Source: Acarospora socialis
Lineage: Eukaryota > Ascomycota > Lecanoromycetes > Acarosporales > Acarosporaceae
Assembly: GCA_025617375.2 (NCBI GenBank)
Contig: JAMYGW020000007.1
Location: forward strand, 1,612,001-1,676,000
Length of the DNA stretch: 64,000 bases
Reading direction: 5' to 3'
Positions 1 to 12,049 of the stretch are shown in pieces. The notes below the pieces were generated by a model, which saw nothing but the letters and a program-made list of their open reading frames with translations, did no database searches and was not told where the DNA came from. The translations under genes were made by a program, and so were the position numbers. Within the stretch, counting starts at the first letter, position 1; every line of letters begins with the position of its first letter.

Positions 1-1254
1 CAGAAAGCCGCTCCGCTTGCAGAGCGAATGCGACCAAGGACACTGGATGAAGTATTCGGGCAAGAACTTGTTGGGCCTTCGGGAGTATTGAGAGGCCTTA
101 TAAAAGCGGATAAAGTGCCGTCAATGATACTCTGGGGCCAAGCGGGTACCGGGAAAACGACCATCGCACGGGTTATTGCCAATATGGTAGAGAGCCGCTT
201 TGTCGAGATCAACAGCACAAGCTCTGGCGTTGGTGATTGCAAAAAGATCTTCGCGGACGCAAAAGGAGAGCTGAGCTTGACAGGGAGGAAGACAATCATA
301 TTTTGCGATGAGATCCATCGCTTTTCGAAGTCGCAGCAGGACGTCTTTCTGGGACCGGTCGAGAGCGGGCAGGTCACACTCATTGGAGCCACAACAGAGA
401 ATCCGTCATTCAAAGTACAAAATGCCCTTCTGTCCCGTTGCCGGACTTTCACTCTTCAGAAGCTTACAGACAATGACATTGCATCAATTCTGTTAAGGGC
501 ACTGGAGCTCGAAGGTCCCAACTACTCACCGTCCTCGTTGGTTGACGAAGAGCTCATTCAGTATCTCTCCGCATTCGCTGACGGTGACGCACGGACAGCC
601 CTCAACCTTCTAGAGCTGGCCATGGAGCTGTCAACCCGCAAGGGCATGACAAAAGAAGAGATTAAAAGGGCACTTACCAAGACGCTTGTATACGATCGTG
701 CCGGAGATCAGCATTACGACACGATATCTGCCTTTCACAAATCTATCAGAGGGAGTGATCCAGACGCTGCTCTCTATTATCTAGCACGCATGCTACAGTC
801 CGGTGAAGATCCCTTATACATCGCTCGCCGCCTCATTGTTGTTGCATCCGAGGATATTGGTTTGGCAGACAACAGCATGCTATCCCTGGCGACTGCTGCC
901 TATATGGCTGCAGAGAAGATTGGCATGCCAGAGGCGCGCATCAACCTCGCACATGCAACGGTTGCTATGGCTTTGTCAAAAAAGAGCACCCGAGCGTACA
1001 GAGGTCTCAACAACGCAATGTCTGCTTTGGATGAGCCAGGTATTGCTGGTTTGCCGGTCCCAATACATCTGAGAAACGCCCCAACCAGGTTGATGAAGGA
1101 ACTAGGTTACGGGAAGGAATACAAGTACAACCCACATTTCAGAGATGGGAAAGTTGCTCAGGAGTATTTGCCAGATAAGTTACAGGGTAGGCACTTCCTG
1201 GAGGAGCATGATCTCGGCACTGAACTTGATCCGGATTGTCATGACGAGTCATGA
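1..1254 (+). CDS. MGS1: Mgs1/WRNIP1 AAA+ ATPase, 3' part
   Basis: DNA-dependent ATPase of the RarA/Mgs1/WRNIP1 family, which acts at stalled replication forks in the nucleus. The reading frame is already open at base 1 and gives PLAERMRP just before the first ATG (28), the usual start of the AAA core, so the N-terminal part (often a ubiquitin-binding zinc finger) lies outside the window. Visible: Walker A GQAGTGKTT, Walker B with DEIH followed by RFSKSQQD, sensor-1 region GATTENPSF, arginine-finger region LLSRCRTF, then the C-terminal MgsA-type oligomerisation region ending with NPHFRDGKVAQEYLP. No intron is needed in the visible part. The stop is at 1252-1254. Family assignment is secure; the start is unknown because the gene is cut by the window edge. 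Confidence 0.93.
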   Translation, partial: QKAAPLAERMRPRTLDEVFGQELVGPSGVLRGLIKADKVPSMILWGQAGTGKTTIARVIANMVESRFVEINSTSSGVGDCKKIFADAKGELSLTGRKTIIFCDEIHRFSKSQQDVFLGPVESGQVTLIGATTENPSFKVQNALLSRCRTFTLQKLTDNDIASILLRALELEGPNYSPSSLVDEELIQYLSAFADGDARTALNLLELAMELSTRKGMTKEEIKRALTKTLVYDRAGDQHYDTISAFHKSIRGSDPDAALYYLARMLQSGEDPLYIARRLIVVASEDIGLADNSMLSLATAAYMAAEKIGMPEARINLAHATVAMALSKKSTRAYRGLNNAMSALDEPGIAGLPVPIHLRNAPTRLMKELGYGKEYKYNPHFRDGKVAQEYLPDKLQGRHFLEEHDLGTELDPDCHDES

Positions 1255-2219
1255 CAGTAGGTATGATGTAATTAGGGAGTCGTGGATTTACTCCAAGACT
1301 TCAGAGGCACCCTACCCTCATCATTGTACCCCTCATTAACACTGGGAGATTATGAATCGGAGATAACGGTTTGAGCGCGCAATACTAGGAAACAGTCAAC
1401 CAGTTGACGAGCAGAAACAGCGACGTTGCCCGAACTCGAGATTCGAGAGCAGTTTCTAGGCTAGCTTGTGTCGACAATGGCGGCGAACAAAACAACTCTA
1501 ACTCAGTTGAGCGGCTCTTAGTTCTACATCTAATCTCCGCTCGAGCCATGGATCGCCAATGCGTCAAGGGTCGATGCGGGCCGAGAAAATCAAACGTTTG
1601 AACTCATCTACGCCCGCTTCCACGTGGTCGACGTCAGATCTTACCTTACTGCCGAAGCGCTATTCTCCTTCGGGGCCCGCACGGTCTTGGCGAGACACCA
1701 CTTCCACCGCAGTACAATGTACTGGAGTACACACGCATTTAAGACCCTGAGCTGTCCCAAGCTTTCTGTTTCTTTCCCCTCCAGCCTCGATCATCTGGGG
1801 AAATATCCTTTTGCCTGGGGATGCACAAGGCGTCGAGGTTCCCTGCCCAGGAACCTCGAAGACCCTTGCCGCAACTTAACTGCCCCACCATCATATGTCA
1901 CAACCAATTCGTAATCCTATCCGGTCGGCATACACAGTGCAATTCCCTCCCTTTACTGGCCTTCAACAACGGTCTATACTCGAAACACTCAAACATATAG
2001 CTATTGCGAATATACAATTCGATTCGTTGCATACCTGTATCTACTGTACGTCATCGCCATGATCTCTATCTCTTGCAAGCTGTCGGAGCCCTCGTTCGCC
2101 ATGGAGCACTGAGAGCGAAAGCATCGGTCATTGACTTTGTAAAACGCTGACCACTGCTGTAGATCAATATCATCATCCGGACAAGGCACTGCTCCTTCCT
2201 CTTACGCACTACCATTACC
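1255..2219. other. Intergenic, MGS1 3' end to zinc-cluster gene
   Basis: No supportable gene. The longest frames here are short and overlap one another. The last part should be the promoter of the downstream zinc-cluster regulator. Confidence 0.6.
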
Positions 2220-4257
2220 ATGAATAAGTCCCAGGATCTTTCTGACAGCTGCGACGTCACGCGCACCGCACTGCAACCCATGATACTCCACCCTTCTACC
2301 CCTCTCACGCATACTACATCAGTCGAGGCCAAACCAGTCGTCGAGGTCAATCGATCACAACGGAGTCCCCGCAGCGGCCACGGGTCCGGGAACGAACCGG
2401 CACTCAATAGTGCTGTACCTAGGCCCGTAGCATCGCAACAGCATTCACCTACTATCAATAATGCTGTACGACGTAGCGACAATGATAATAGGCAACGCGA
2501 CATGAGTCGAGTGCGAGACAATGCAGTGGCAGTATCGCTCCAGCTTGGGGGTCTTGGTGAGCTGATCCAGACTATCTTCTGAAAGTCACTAATTAAATTG
2601 ATCAGCCGAGCAACGTCAGTATCGGTCTCATTCTTCTGCCGGACTCGACACTGGGCCTACATCTTCACAAGAATTACGTTGGGTCACCCCCGGCCGCTCA
2701 GACTCACCGAAACCGGCCATTCGTATGACAGATGACAAGAAACGCGAGCAGCAGCAGCTCAAGGAAAAGGGCGGAGCTTGTTTGCGCTGCCAAAAAGAAC
2801 AAAAGGCTTGTGACCGAGAAGATGTTTGTTCGAAGTGCAGAGTGCCCCGCTCAGGAGCTAACCCTACGGGCGAGGCTACTCTCTGCCTTAGGGGCATCGA
2901 AAAGCTATGGCTTTGGGGTGCCGTAGATCAGCCGTCCTTGGATCGTTCAAGCAGGGGTGCAGCCTTGCACAGCGCCAGAAATGCCACCTTCGCCGACAGT
3001 AGCCAGCAGCTGAGGGAGTCGCTTCGCCTAGGGCAAACCTTGCCTAGTAACGATTGGTCTATAGTGGTTTCGCTTACATCAAAGCTTGGCCACAGTACGG
3101 CACCATCCCGAATCGTCATAAGTCCAGGATCGCTTGCTAGAAAGTTGCAATTGATGCCCAAAAACCTCACCAACCGCATTAGGGAAGCCTTGGCAGCTCA
3201 TATCCCCGATCTGGTTCTATCGTCACTCCAGAGCAGACTGACAGCGGAGGAGACATCCCTAGTGGCTTTGGCACAGTCAGCTTTCCGTGTGTACAACTTC
3301 ATCTCGAACGCTGCTCATGTCAAGTATCACGCTTCCGCACGCTTCCGCATTTCGGCCCGGGAAGTCGGTTGCTTCCTCATAGAGTACTGCGTAAGGTTGC
3401 TCGCTACCGAAGTAGAAGAGGTCCTCAAGAAAATTAGGTTCATGATTCGCCAGAAAAATCCTAGTGACGTCCCCAAGCACGCTTTCGGGTTATATTACGG
3501 CATCCTTTTAGGCCTGCAACAATTGGACACTCAGACTGGTCTAGACGTTGTCTTGGATCCACTCAAATCGAGGGCCTTGGTTGTTATTCCTGACCTTAGC
3601 TTGCTTTACCGGGATGTCTATGGATCCAAGGAGACCTTGCAAGATTTCGTCAACAGGTCCATGCCTGCAATGTCAGAAGCGCACCACCTCCATCTCACTC
3701 ATGATCTTTCCGCCATCGATAATCCAATCACGTCATGGAATTTCACTTCGGAACCATTTCACAAAGACTTCTCCGTGGCTCTGCTCGATCTGCTTGTGCG
3801 CGATGGCAAAGTCGCCTGGACGCAAGAGCTGAATCCCGTGCAGCACGGCGTTCCCAGCCTTGGGTGTGTCGATGTCGCTGATACGATTCCTCTCCAAAGA
3901 GGCATACCCGAGGGAAGCGAACCTCTGTACAAGTCTCCAGATGCAACTCTTATCAACTCCTCTTCGGATGACCCCAGTACAGTCATCCAGTCCCCTACCG
4001 AGGCTGAGCACGAAACGGAATTAGGACGTTTGGAGCAAGGGCACAATGGAGACGTCAAGAATCCAGAAGATCTTATCGGCATAACTGGAGAGACCGGCGC
4101 CCACCCCAAACGAGGACGTTCTCCGGTATCGGGGCAATGCACTTCCCCGTCCCCGCCACCTAAACGAGCTGAACTTGATGCATGCCAGCCATTCTTAGAC
4201 CATTTTTTCGACGAGGCGTATGATATAATCGTGCAAGCTGGCCAAGCATTGGAGTAA
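2220..4257 (+). CDS. Zn2Cys6 fungal transcription factor
   Basis: Two exons, 2220..2556 and 2606..4257. The 49-bp intron has donor GTGAGC, branch-like CTAAT and acceptor CAG; phases agree and give about 662 aa. The zinc cluster is near residues 171-206 with pattern C-x2-C-x6-C-x5-C-x2-C-x15-C. The last spacer is longer than the usual 6-8, so the sixth cysteine is less certain. Unusually, the cluster is preceded by about 170 residues of low-complexity Ser/Thr/Pro sequence. No classic fungal_trans middle homology region could be recognised. The C-terminus (about 560-640) is Ser/Pro/Glu-rich and looks like an activation or linker region. Presumed nuclear DNA-binding regulator; targets unknown. 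Confidence 0.72.
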
Positions 4258-5451
4258 TAGATTCGCCACCATTTCGTGTTGAGAGAGTACCGTCGACTGG
4301 CTCTTCCGATCATTCTAATCGATCCGGGTGGCAGCAATACCATGCTTGTTTATCACATCTTATATCGTTGAACACGCCGTAGTCTTTTCTGCGGCGCTCA
4401 ACTGACCGGGACTTGACGGAGAATTCTAGCTCCGCTTGTTACTAGCCGGTGATAAGGTAGAAGGACCCTCAAACCTCATCGGCCCGGCCACAATCTCACA
4501 CCTGCAACTCTCAACTACGTTTACGAATTTCATATTCCCATATCTACTTGACACTTGCGCAACCCTGGATCATCCTTTTACTCCGCCTCTCTTTCTCTCA
4601 CATATACTCTTCCCAGCACCTTCTCAATTTATTTTCGCTTGTGATTCCTTTCCTATCTGCTTAGAATTTGTGCCCTCGCCAAATAATGCAATCATTATCA
4701 TTTCCTTTCTTTCCCCTTTCCTTCGCATGCACTCCTTGCATCTGCATACAAGGCAAAAGCAGCAAGACATACGAAGAGCGTTTTGATCTAGCATCTCCCT
4801 ATACCCCAATGTTTAGATGACCTTTCCATTCTTATACCCATAGTTTCTATACCCTCTCCGTTCTTGTGAGTCTCATGGTTCAGCAGAGGACGGAGCAACT
4901 ATCTGCGGGACTGGCGCTCGTGAAAGCGCGAGGGTTTTACGAACGTTGGGAAAAATCGATCTGGATTTCTCGATGAAGTGGAGAGTCCTGTTTGCAACGC
5001 TGGAGTTCACCTGGGACGTCCGACTTAGGGCCCTTGTTGGCGTCGATGGCGCTCCACGGAGCGCTTTCCTTCACATAAGTCACATTGAGCAGTTCCGGCA
5101 TCATCAGTTGAGTGGATAGCGCTATTTGGAGCGATTGGTTCGGAATGCTTAGACTCATCGATTCTGGATTCGGTTTGGGTTCCTCATTGAGCGTTGGACG
5201 TGGGGGTTACCTGGGATACGGACTTGGGCTGTCATGTCGCGTTTGGGTGCGTGTCCATAGACGGAAAGAGTACTTTGGAAGCGCCGCACATAGAGATGAG
5301 CATTGATGTTTAGGATACCCATTATGTTCGTCTCCACCGCTCGATGAGCGTTCGATGTAGATTCTACATGACTGTGCCAGTTCGTATGAATTCACCATTC
5401 TTCAACGACTCCTCAGTCACATACGCACCTCACGCCATACCCTCGAACTGC
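4258..5451. other. Convergent intergenic region
   Basis: Lies between the 3' ends of the zinc-cluster gene (+) and PEX14 (-). Contains pyrimidine-rich stretches around 4560-4720 but no frame with gene-like features. Confidence 0.5.
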
Positions 5452-6793
5452 TCACCTCACACCACTGCCCCCAACCCTTCCCGACCCACCCACACTCCCC
5501 GGAAAATTCCTCGCGCTCAACAACACCCCCTTCACGCCCCTGATTTCCGCCTTCACCCTCGCAATCGCATCCTCTTCCCCTCCCCCTGCTCCCTTCCCAA
5601 TTCCACTCCCAACCCAACCGCCCCAACCCCCTCCCCCCATCCCACCGCCTACACTCCCACTCCCATACATCCCATACACGCCGCCCACGCCTCCATTCAC
5701 ATAGCTCGAACTCGCATAGGCCAAGCCATCTAGATACGCCTGCAAATCAGCGACGCGGTCCTTGACGCTCTCGTCCGTGACGGCGCGCGCGCTATCTTCC
5801 GCCAACAGCGAGGCGAGGTGGGCGTGGATGGACTGGAGGGCCGTCGTCTGCGTCGTCACCGGCGTCGTCGGCGCGCTGGTGGAGGACGTGGAGGACGAAT
5901 CCGAAGAACCCCGCCGCGACAGAGGCGGTGCAGGCGAGGTCTGCGTCCCGATGTCTCGGTGGAAGAGCTCGGTTGGGTCTTCGTCTTCGGACTCCGCGCT
6001 GTCTTCTCCTTCCTCCGAGGCCGTCAGCGCGTGCGAGGGTCGCGTCACGCCTGGTGGGAGCTCGGAGACGACGGCTTGGAGTTTGCCGTGCAGCTTGTCG
6101 AGGTCTGCGAGAGCTGTTTCGGCTAGCTCGTGTCGCGCGCTGGTCAGGGCCGAGGTCATAGGTTTGAGGACGTATTGGCTGAGGCCGTACAAGGAGGCGG
6201 CGAGGGCGGAGTTGGCGTAGATGGTTGAGAGGAGAAGGCGCGGGGTTAGGAGGGGGGCGGGTTTAGGCAGGTGTGCGTTGAGGAGGAATTCGGGGTAGGT
6301 TATTATTGGGGGGATGGGGCTGGTTTGGGGTTGCGGTCGAGACGGTGGGGAGAGTGGTGGTTGGGACGGCGGTATAGAAGGTTGAGGTGGTGGGGGGTTC
6401 TGTAGGTTCTTAGTATGATGTTCACGTCTTAGTTGGATGAGTTGGAGGAGCGCTTACGTCTTGTGAGCGCATTGACTCGGGTTCTTGTGCTGGGGTGGAT
6501 GAGGATGAGGAGGAGGCGGCGGTGTTGCGCGAGACGCCGAGGAGCTTTGAGATCTCCTCGTTTGTCAGGCCCTTAGATTCTAGAAAGGCTATCTTTCGGT
6601 CTGTTGATGCCTCACGAATGTCGTCCTCCTGGAGGAACCGAGATGCTTGCTCGAGGAGGGCTGCTCTTGATGGTGGAGGGGCCTCCTTCGGTGGCTCGTC
6701 GAGCTTGGTCTCAGTTCCGGTGCGCTCTTGCGTCTGGCTTTGGCGCTGCCATGACGGGATTGAGGCTTTCTCTTGTTCGGACGACGCGGGCAT
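5452..6793 (-). CDS. PEX14: Peroxisomal docking protein Pex14
   Basis: Two exons on the minus strand, 6793..6458 and 6399..5452. The 58-bp intron has donor GTAAGC, branch-like CTAAG and acceptor CAG; the model gives 427 aa. Residues about 40-75 match the Pex14 N-terminal helical domain that binds Pex5 WxxxF motifs: AALLEQASRFLQEDDIREA, then RKIAFLESKGLTNEEISKL. A proline-rich segment (NPPPPQPSIPPSQPP, about 113-145) follows, then a hydrophobic segment with SLYGLSQYVLKP (membrane anchor region), a coiled-coil-like helix, and a Gly-rich tail. Role: docking of cargo-loaded Pex5 at the peroxisomal membrane with Pex13/Pex17. The start ATG directly precedes the conserved domain. IES2 is divergent across an 823-bp gap. 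Confidence 0.9.
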
Positions 6794-7616
6794 GGTGAAG
6801 GGTATTCCTGCTGCGTTCGAGGCGCTGAAGTTGGTCAGGGCATCGTACCTACCAGAGGCAAGTGCCTCGGCTGCTGACTAAGCCAACTACCTGTCTTCCT
6901 ATGATTATATTTCCGGTGTCGACGATTGGATAGGTAACAACCAGAGCGCCGGGACTGAACTTGTGCACGGCTTGGAAGTGGCTTGAGCTCGCTGTTTATT
7001 CCGTACTATCAGTCCTGGTACGGTTGTAAACAGCTATTGATCTATGAGAGAGCAGAAAGTTGTCGTTTCTCCTCTATAACCCAGATCGGCGATGACTTAT
7101 CCATTACCGCAACGCTACGGACGCTCCCTTGCAGCGGGATCCTTTTGAGCATAAACAAGCAGTGCAATCAGAATGGTGGAGAGACCGATTAAGCGACTCC
7201 GGAGGCTCAGCACAGAAGACGACGACGGTGAAAGGATCGACGATTGGATACCACAGAAACAGGGGACAGCTACTGATGAGTAAGTACAGCCAGTGAACAA
7301 CAACGCTGGGGAGAAATGGAGGAAAGCCTGTCATTTTTGTGGCTGGCTGACTGCGCGTTTTAAATAACTACGAAACTTCCACTTCCATCCGTGTCTGATT
7401 GTCGGCTCTCCGGAGCGCTGTCGCAGCCTTTCTATGTTACACGAAAGTAGTGTTCTTTATATGTGAAACATCTGTGGACCAGCCCTATGCGGCTTCTTGC
7501 ATCGACTTCACATCATTCAACCATATGTAGTGCACGTTTTAACTTCATCTTCCTGCATTTCTTTCTCTCTGCAACTTGACCTCTACATCGCGCTCCTCAA
7601 CGAGGCATACTACACG
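6794..7616. other. Divergent promoter region PEX14/IES2
   Basis: Between two divergent start codons. No coding region recognised; should hold both promoters and 5' UTRs. Confidence 0.55.
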
Positions 7617-9268
7617 ATGGCAACACGCCGGTCTTTGCGCCCGCGATCATCTCTAACTGAAACCGCTTCCAGTTCACCAGCAAACGCAACCATGTCACGA
7701 TCCCGACGTACCGCAGCGCCAGCAACAGCTGTAGCCACATCAAGTCCGACCACACCCACCGTAATCGTCTCCCGCCCCAACTCTCATTCACCCGACGATT
7801 CGACCAAGAAATCCATCCGACTGACCGTCAAGATGCCGCCGACGAAACTGCGCGAAGCGACATCGGGTCGTAAAGCAACGGTTGGCGTCAACTCGCGCGA
7901 CGCGTTCGAGCCGGGGCAGAGAATGCTCGGGTCCCGAAGAGGCAGCCGGAAGCGATACTATGAGGATGAGAGTGAGAGCGAGGAGGACGAGGATGAAGAG
8001 GAGGACGATATCATTCCCAGTGAAGAGAACGATGAAGAGGAAGACGACGATGAGGAAGAGGAGGAAGAAGAAGAGGATGCCGGAGGAGATGAAGACGTTG
8101 ATGTGGAGGGAGACGTAGAGATGGAAGATGTGCCCGCGCCCGCGCCACCTCCGTTGGTGTTCAAGGCCACGGCAGGCTCCAGACCGAGCGTGACGGTGAC
8201 GCCGGCCAATGAAGGGAAGGTGAAGAGTGTCGAGGCGAAAGAGATGGAGATGGAGGAGGATGATGACGAGGAATTATCTGAACTGGAATCTGAAGAGGAA
8301 GGCGAGGAAGGGGCGGGTGGGGGAGTTGAACAGGATGGCGAAGCCGAAGGCGAAGGCGAAGAGGAGGCCCAAGAGGAGGACGAGGAGGACGAAGGTGAAG
8401 AGAGCGACAACGAAACGCCCGCGACCGGAAGTCGAGCCAGTACGCCGGACGTCAGCAAGATGACGAAGCGGCAAAGGAGTCGACTGGACCAAGTGATGGG
8501 CGGGGATTTCCTACAATTACCGATGGGTATCTATTTCTATCCTTTGCTTCATCCACATCCATATTCAGCCCACCAACTATATTAAAACACCTACACCGAT
8601 TTTCGAACTAACACACCAACCTCCCCAATGCAGAACCGCAAACGAAAAAGCACCTCACAGCCGAAGAGCACGCCATGCGCCGCGCCGAAATGGCCCGGCG
8701 GAGGAAGAACCTGAGCGAGAAACGCAACGAGGAAGAAAAGGTATTCCCCCACTCGTCTTTTCTCATCCCATGACCTTCTCTTTCCAAACCACCAACCCTG
8801 CCTATCAAACCCCTTTTTGGCTTCCCATCCAACCCCCCTTCCTTTCCATCCTCCACACCGCAACCCACCTGAAAACCCACACCACAACCCGCTAACGACC
8901 CCTCCCTCCCTCCCACCACCCAGATGGACACGATCAACAAGCTCCTCAAAAAACAAGCCCCCAAACGCCGTGGCAAAGAGCCCGGCCTCGTCGGACCCTC
9001 GACCATGCTCCCCCTCGGCGGCGGCGGCGGCGGCGAAAACAACGCAACCCCACACTCCCAGCTCGACGTCGACTCGTTCGAGAAACCGAACCCGCTCTAC
9101 GTCCGCTGGGTCAGTGGCCGCGAGGGATGCAGAGTCGGCGTGCCGGAAGAGTGGTTAGGGACGCCTGTCGGGAGGGTTTTGGCGGCGCGGGGGGGAAGAT
9201 GGTCGAGGAGGTGTGATGGGAGAGAGGTGGAGGAGGTGAAGGGCTGGAGGGAGAGGAATGGAAGGTAG
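7617..9268 (+). CDS. IES2: INO80 complex subunit Ies2 (PAPA-1 domain)
   Basis: Three exons: 7617..8526, 8634..8740, 8924..9268, giving about 453 aa with consistent phases. The N-terminal half is low-complexity and strongly acidic (long Asp/Glu runs about residues 118-270). The PAPA-1-like region spans the second and third exons: a basic helix with MRRAEMARRRKNLSEKR, then MDTINKLLKKQAPKRRGK, as expected for Ies2/INO80B. The C-terminal segment has LYVRWVSGREGCRVGVPEEW, a zf-HIT-adjacent Ies2 motif region. Role: subunit of the INO80 chromatin remodeller that stimulates its ATPase. The ATG at 7617 was chosen because MATRRSLRPRS is a typical start; the frame is open upstream only by non-ATG codons. 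The acidic tract is typical of these proteins. Confidence 0.85.
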
Positions 9269-9980
9269 GTTTGGGGTTGGTGGGTGGGGTTTGTTCTACG
9301 AATATGGCGATTGATAGGCGCGGTTTGGCGCGCAGATGGGATGCGAAGGCAAGGGTTCCGAGGTTGTGGACTCGTACTGTTGTGTCCTTAACCCTAACCT
9401 CGGTGGTCTCAAGGTAGGCAATCCTACCTTAGCCTTTAACCGAAAGAATAAAGATCCCTCGCTATCGTCCCACTGTCGTGCTCGTTGGATCTTCGGTCTC
9501 ATCTCTCGCTAAGTCCCAGAATATCCTTCATTACACCCTCACTCACCCTCCACCATGAGATGGTTGGATAAGCACGTGTCTGACTCCTCGACGTCGATAG
9601 AATTTAGTATGTATGCTGTTGGTTCTATTTCTATTCCCGTATGTCCCTCTAGAGGAATCTATGCTAGGTATGTATGCCAAGCTCTCTTCTCAACAAGCAT
9701 CCGATACGAATGCTCCTCGCACTCGCACCAGTGCAGACCTCGTGTGCAACTAGATACACGGAAGGAAAAGACGCGAGCAAAATGCACAAAGACCCCGCCG
9801 TACTTTTGACACACGATGTCCTACCCTTTGTCCCTATCGTACAGAGCATCGTACACAACAGCACAGCACAGCACAGCACAAGAACCGTCCAGCGCAGGCC
9901 AGGCACCGAACACCAGCACGCCCCGACGCACGACTTGACTCATTTTCTCGACTGAGCTCGACTCGTCTCCTCTTCTCGAC
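9269..9980. other. Convergent intergenic region with short tandem repeat
   Basis: Between IES2 (+) and the desaturase (-). Holds the CAGCA repeat listed separately; no gene seen. Confidence 0.5.
9859..9880. repeat. Microsatellite (CAGCA)n
   Basis: About four tandem copies of a 5-nt unit in the convergent intergenic region. Confidence 0.8.
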
Positions 9981-12049
9981 TCAATGCAACCCGCTCTCGC
10001 CCGTCTCGGCCATATACCGCTGACAATCGACCAACATCTCGACCTGCCTCGCCACCTCGCCCAACCGTCCCAGCACCTCCCTATTGCCATCCACGAACCC
10101 CAGCACCTTATACTCGATGCCCGTCTGGTCGCAAAACCCCCTCACGAGCGCCTGCACCCTGCGCAGATTATGCCTGGGCACACGCGGGAAGAGATGATGG
10201 ACGGCCTGGAACTGCAGGCCGCCGTGGACGAAATCCAGCCAGGCGGGACAGGCGACGTCCATGGTGGTACGGAGCTGTTTCTGGGCAAAGGACTCGGCGG
10301 GGCCGAGGTCGGCGGTCGACATGGCGAAGTGGGAGAGGGTGATTTGGACGTGCAGGGGCATGGTGACGATGTGGGAGACGAGGACGAAGGCGATGCGTAA
10401 AGGCCAGGTGGGCAGGGTGCGGAGGAGGAGGGCGTAGCCGAAGAGGGCCCAGTAGCAGAGCATGAAGGCGATTTCCGTGGGACGCGTCCAGGAGGCGGCG
10501 CCGAGGTTGCTGCTGCGCGGGGAGAGGAGGTGTAGCCAGGAGAGCAGGTACAGGTTGAAGCGCGCGATGCACATGATCGGGTAGTAGGTGTAGTGCTGGT
10601 AGGGCACGGCGATGTTGGCGACGCGGTCCCAGAGGAAGGTGAAGTCGTAGTAGCTCGAGTGCAGGGAGTGGAAGAAGGAAGGGGACGTGGCGAATAGGGG
10701 GACGTTTTGGATGTCGGGGTCGTGTTTCTGCGAGGCATGTTAGTGGGAAGGGCCGTGATTGACGGGTTGTGAGGGAGGAGACGACGGAGAGAGGAAGAGA
10801 AGAGAGTGGGAGTTTACCGGGTGGTTGGGCACGAGGTGGTGCACGTTGTGACTGCTCTTCCACCATCCAATCGACAGACCGCAGCAGAAGTCGGCGATGA
10901 ACATGCCGACCAGCGTGTCGGGGACAAATTTGTGAGTGATGCCCATGTGTCCGGCGTCGTGCGCGGTGAACATGATCTGATGCCAGAACAGGCCGAGGAA
11001 GACGGCCGAGGTCATGTACCATTCGCTCCTCAAGGTAACGATGAACAGGGTGAAGAATAGCGAGTACCGTAAGAACTCCTTGCCGTATTCGCGATAACGG
11101 CATTCGTAGAGTCCTTCATCTTTGATTCGCTGGTGGAGTTGCTGGTACTTGAGCGTTATGTTCTGTTGAGTGGACGGATCCAAGGATGGGTAATGTTCGA
11201 GATCACGATCGATTTCCTTTTACTCTATTGAAGTCGTGTATGAAGTTGGAGTGTGGTGAGGACGGTTTGAAGAACCAATGGATGCTTCAGTCTTGTCATC
11301 GATGACAATTTTGGAGTCGGAAGTATCGGAATCGGAGATAACGGCTGATCGACGCCGGTAGATGTCCGACGTAGGCCGGGAAGGGGTTAGATCTTCCACG
11401 CTCGTCGCCGACGAGTAATCCAACGAACTGAAACTCAGCTCTGAACGAGAATCCTCATCTTCGGTACTCGAGTCATGGGTTGTTATTGGTCGAAAGACGC
11501 CACCCCGGATTGGAGGTTCAAAGTTGACCCACGGCTCGTCTACCGCGATCCGACCTATCCGGTACTTATTCATCGTTTTCAGGGTCCTGGTGGAGTGATA
11601 ACTGCAGGATGCACCCCGATTTGATTAGTCAATCATGCCCATGATAGATATATAATCATCGCCGGTACCTCGCCGAAAATTGTTCGACTGCAACAATGCA
11701 ATCTCTGGATGGGAAAGTCGATTCGATTGAACACCAGCCTCATCCAAGTCATCCATCGTGTACTACCTCTGAGTGACATCTCAAACAGCGCGCAACATGG
11801 ACAGCAGGTCCTTACCCTTGTATGGATAGGTGCATGCAAACGTTGAGAATGAAAAGGAAGTTATTACACGTTGATCTCATCCGTTGCATCTCTGCCGACC
11901 ATGTGCAACACCGCCAGTCGCCCGCCAGGATGCTTGTCCAGCCATCCGTTGAGTCGAAGGACTCTGCCTTCCGAGATAATGATGGTATCGCCTCCCGCAA
12001 TCTTGGCCTCGATCTCTCGACGACTGAATATTCGATTACGATGCGTCAT
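9981..12049 (-). pseudogene. Delta8-sphingolipid desaturase, b5 fusion, with in-frame stop
   Basis: Minus strand, exons 12049..11868, 11601..10818 and 10727..9981 (570 codons before the final stop). An N-terminal cytochrome b5 domain has HPGG at residues 40-43. A Ser-rich linker follows, then a membrane front-end desaturase with all three histidine boxes: HDAGH (275-279), HNVHH (312-316) and QAVHH (496-500). The Gln in box 3 is the front-end signature. Fungal members desaturate the sphingoid base of glucosylceramide in the ER. Codon 188 (11222-11220) is TAA, in frame, in the linker just before KEIDRDLEHYPSLDPSTQQ, which is a conserved part of the family. Relatives usually have Gln at this point, so CAA to TAA (a CpA to TpA transition) is the simplest origin. 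I found no convincing intron that removes it. As read, the product would be only the b5 domain. Everything else is intact, so recent loss or a base-call error are both possible. Confidence 0.8.

Noticed and set aside
9385-9400. Telomere-like CCCTAA motif
   Set aside because: Only about one and a half units; housekeeping genes on both sides argue against a telomere remnant.
11223-11340. Intron removing the desaturase stop
   Set aside because: Possible AAAAG acceptor exists, but no donor resembling GTRNGT is found upstream in a suitable phase.
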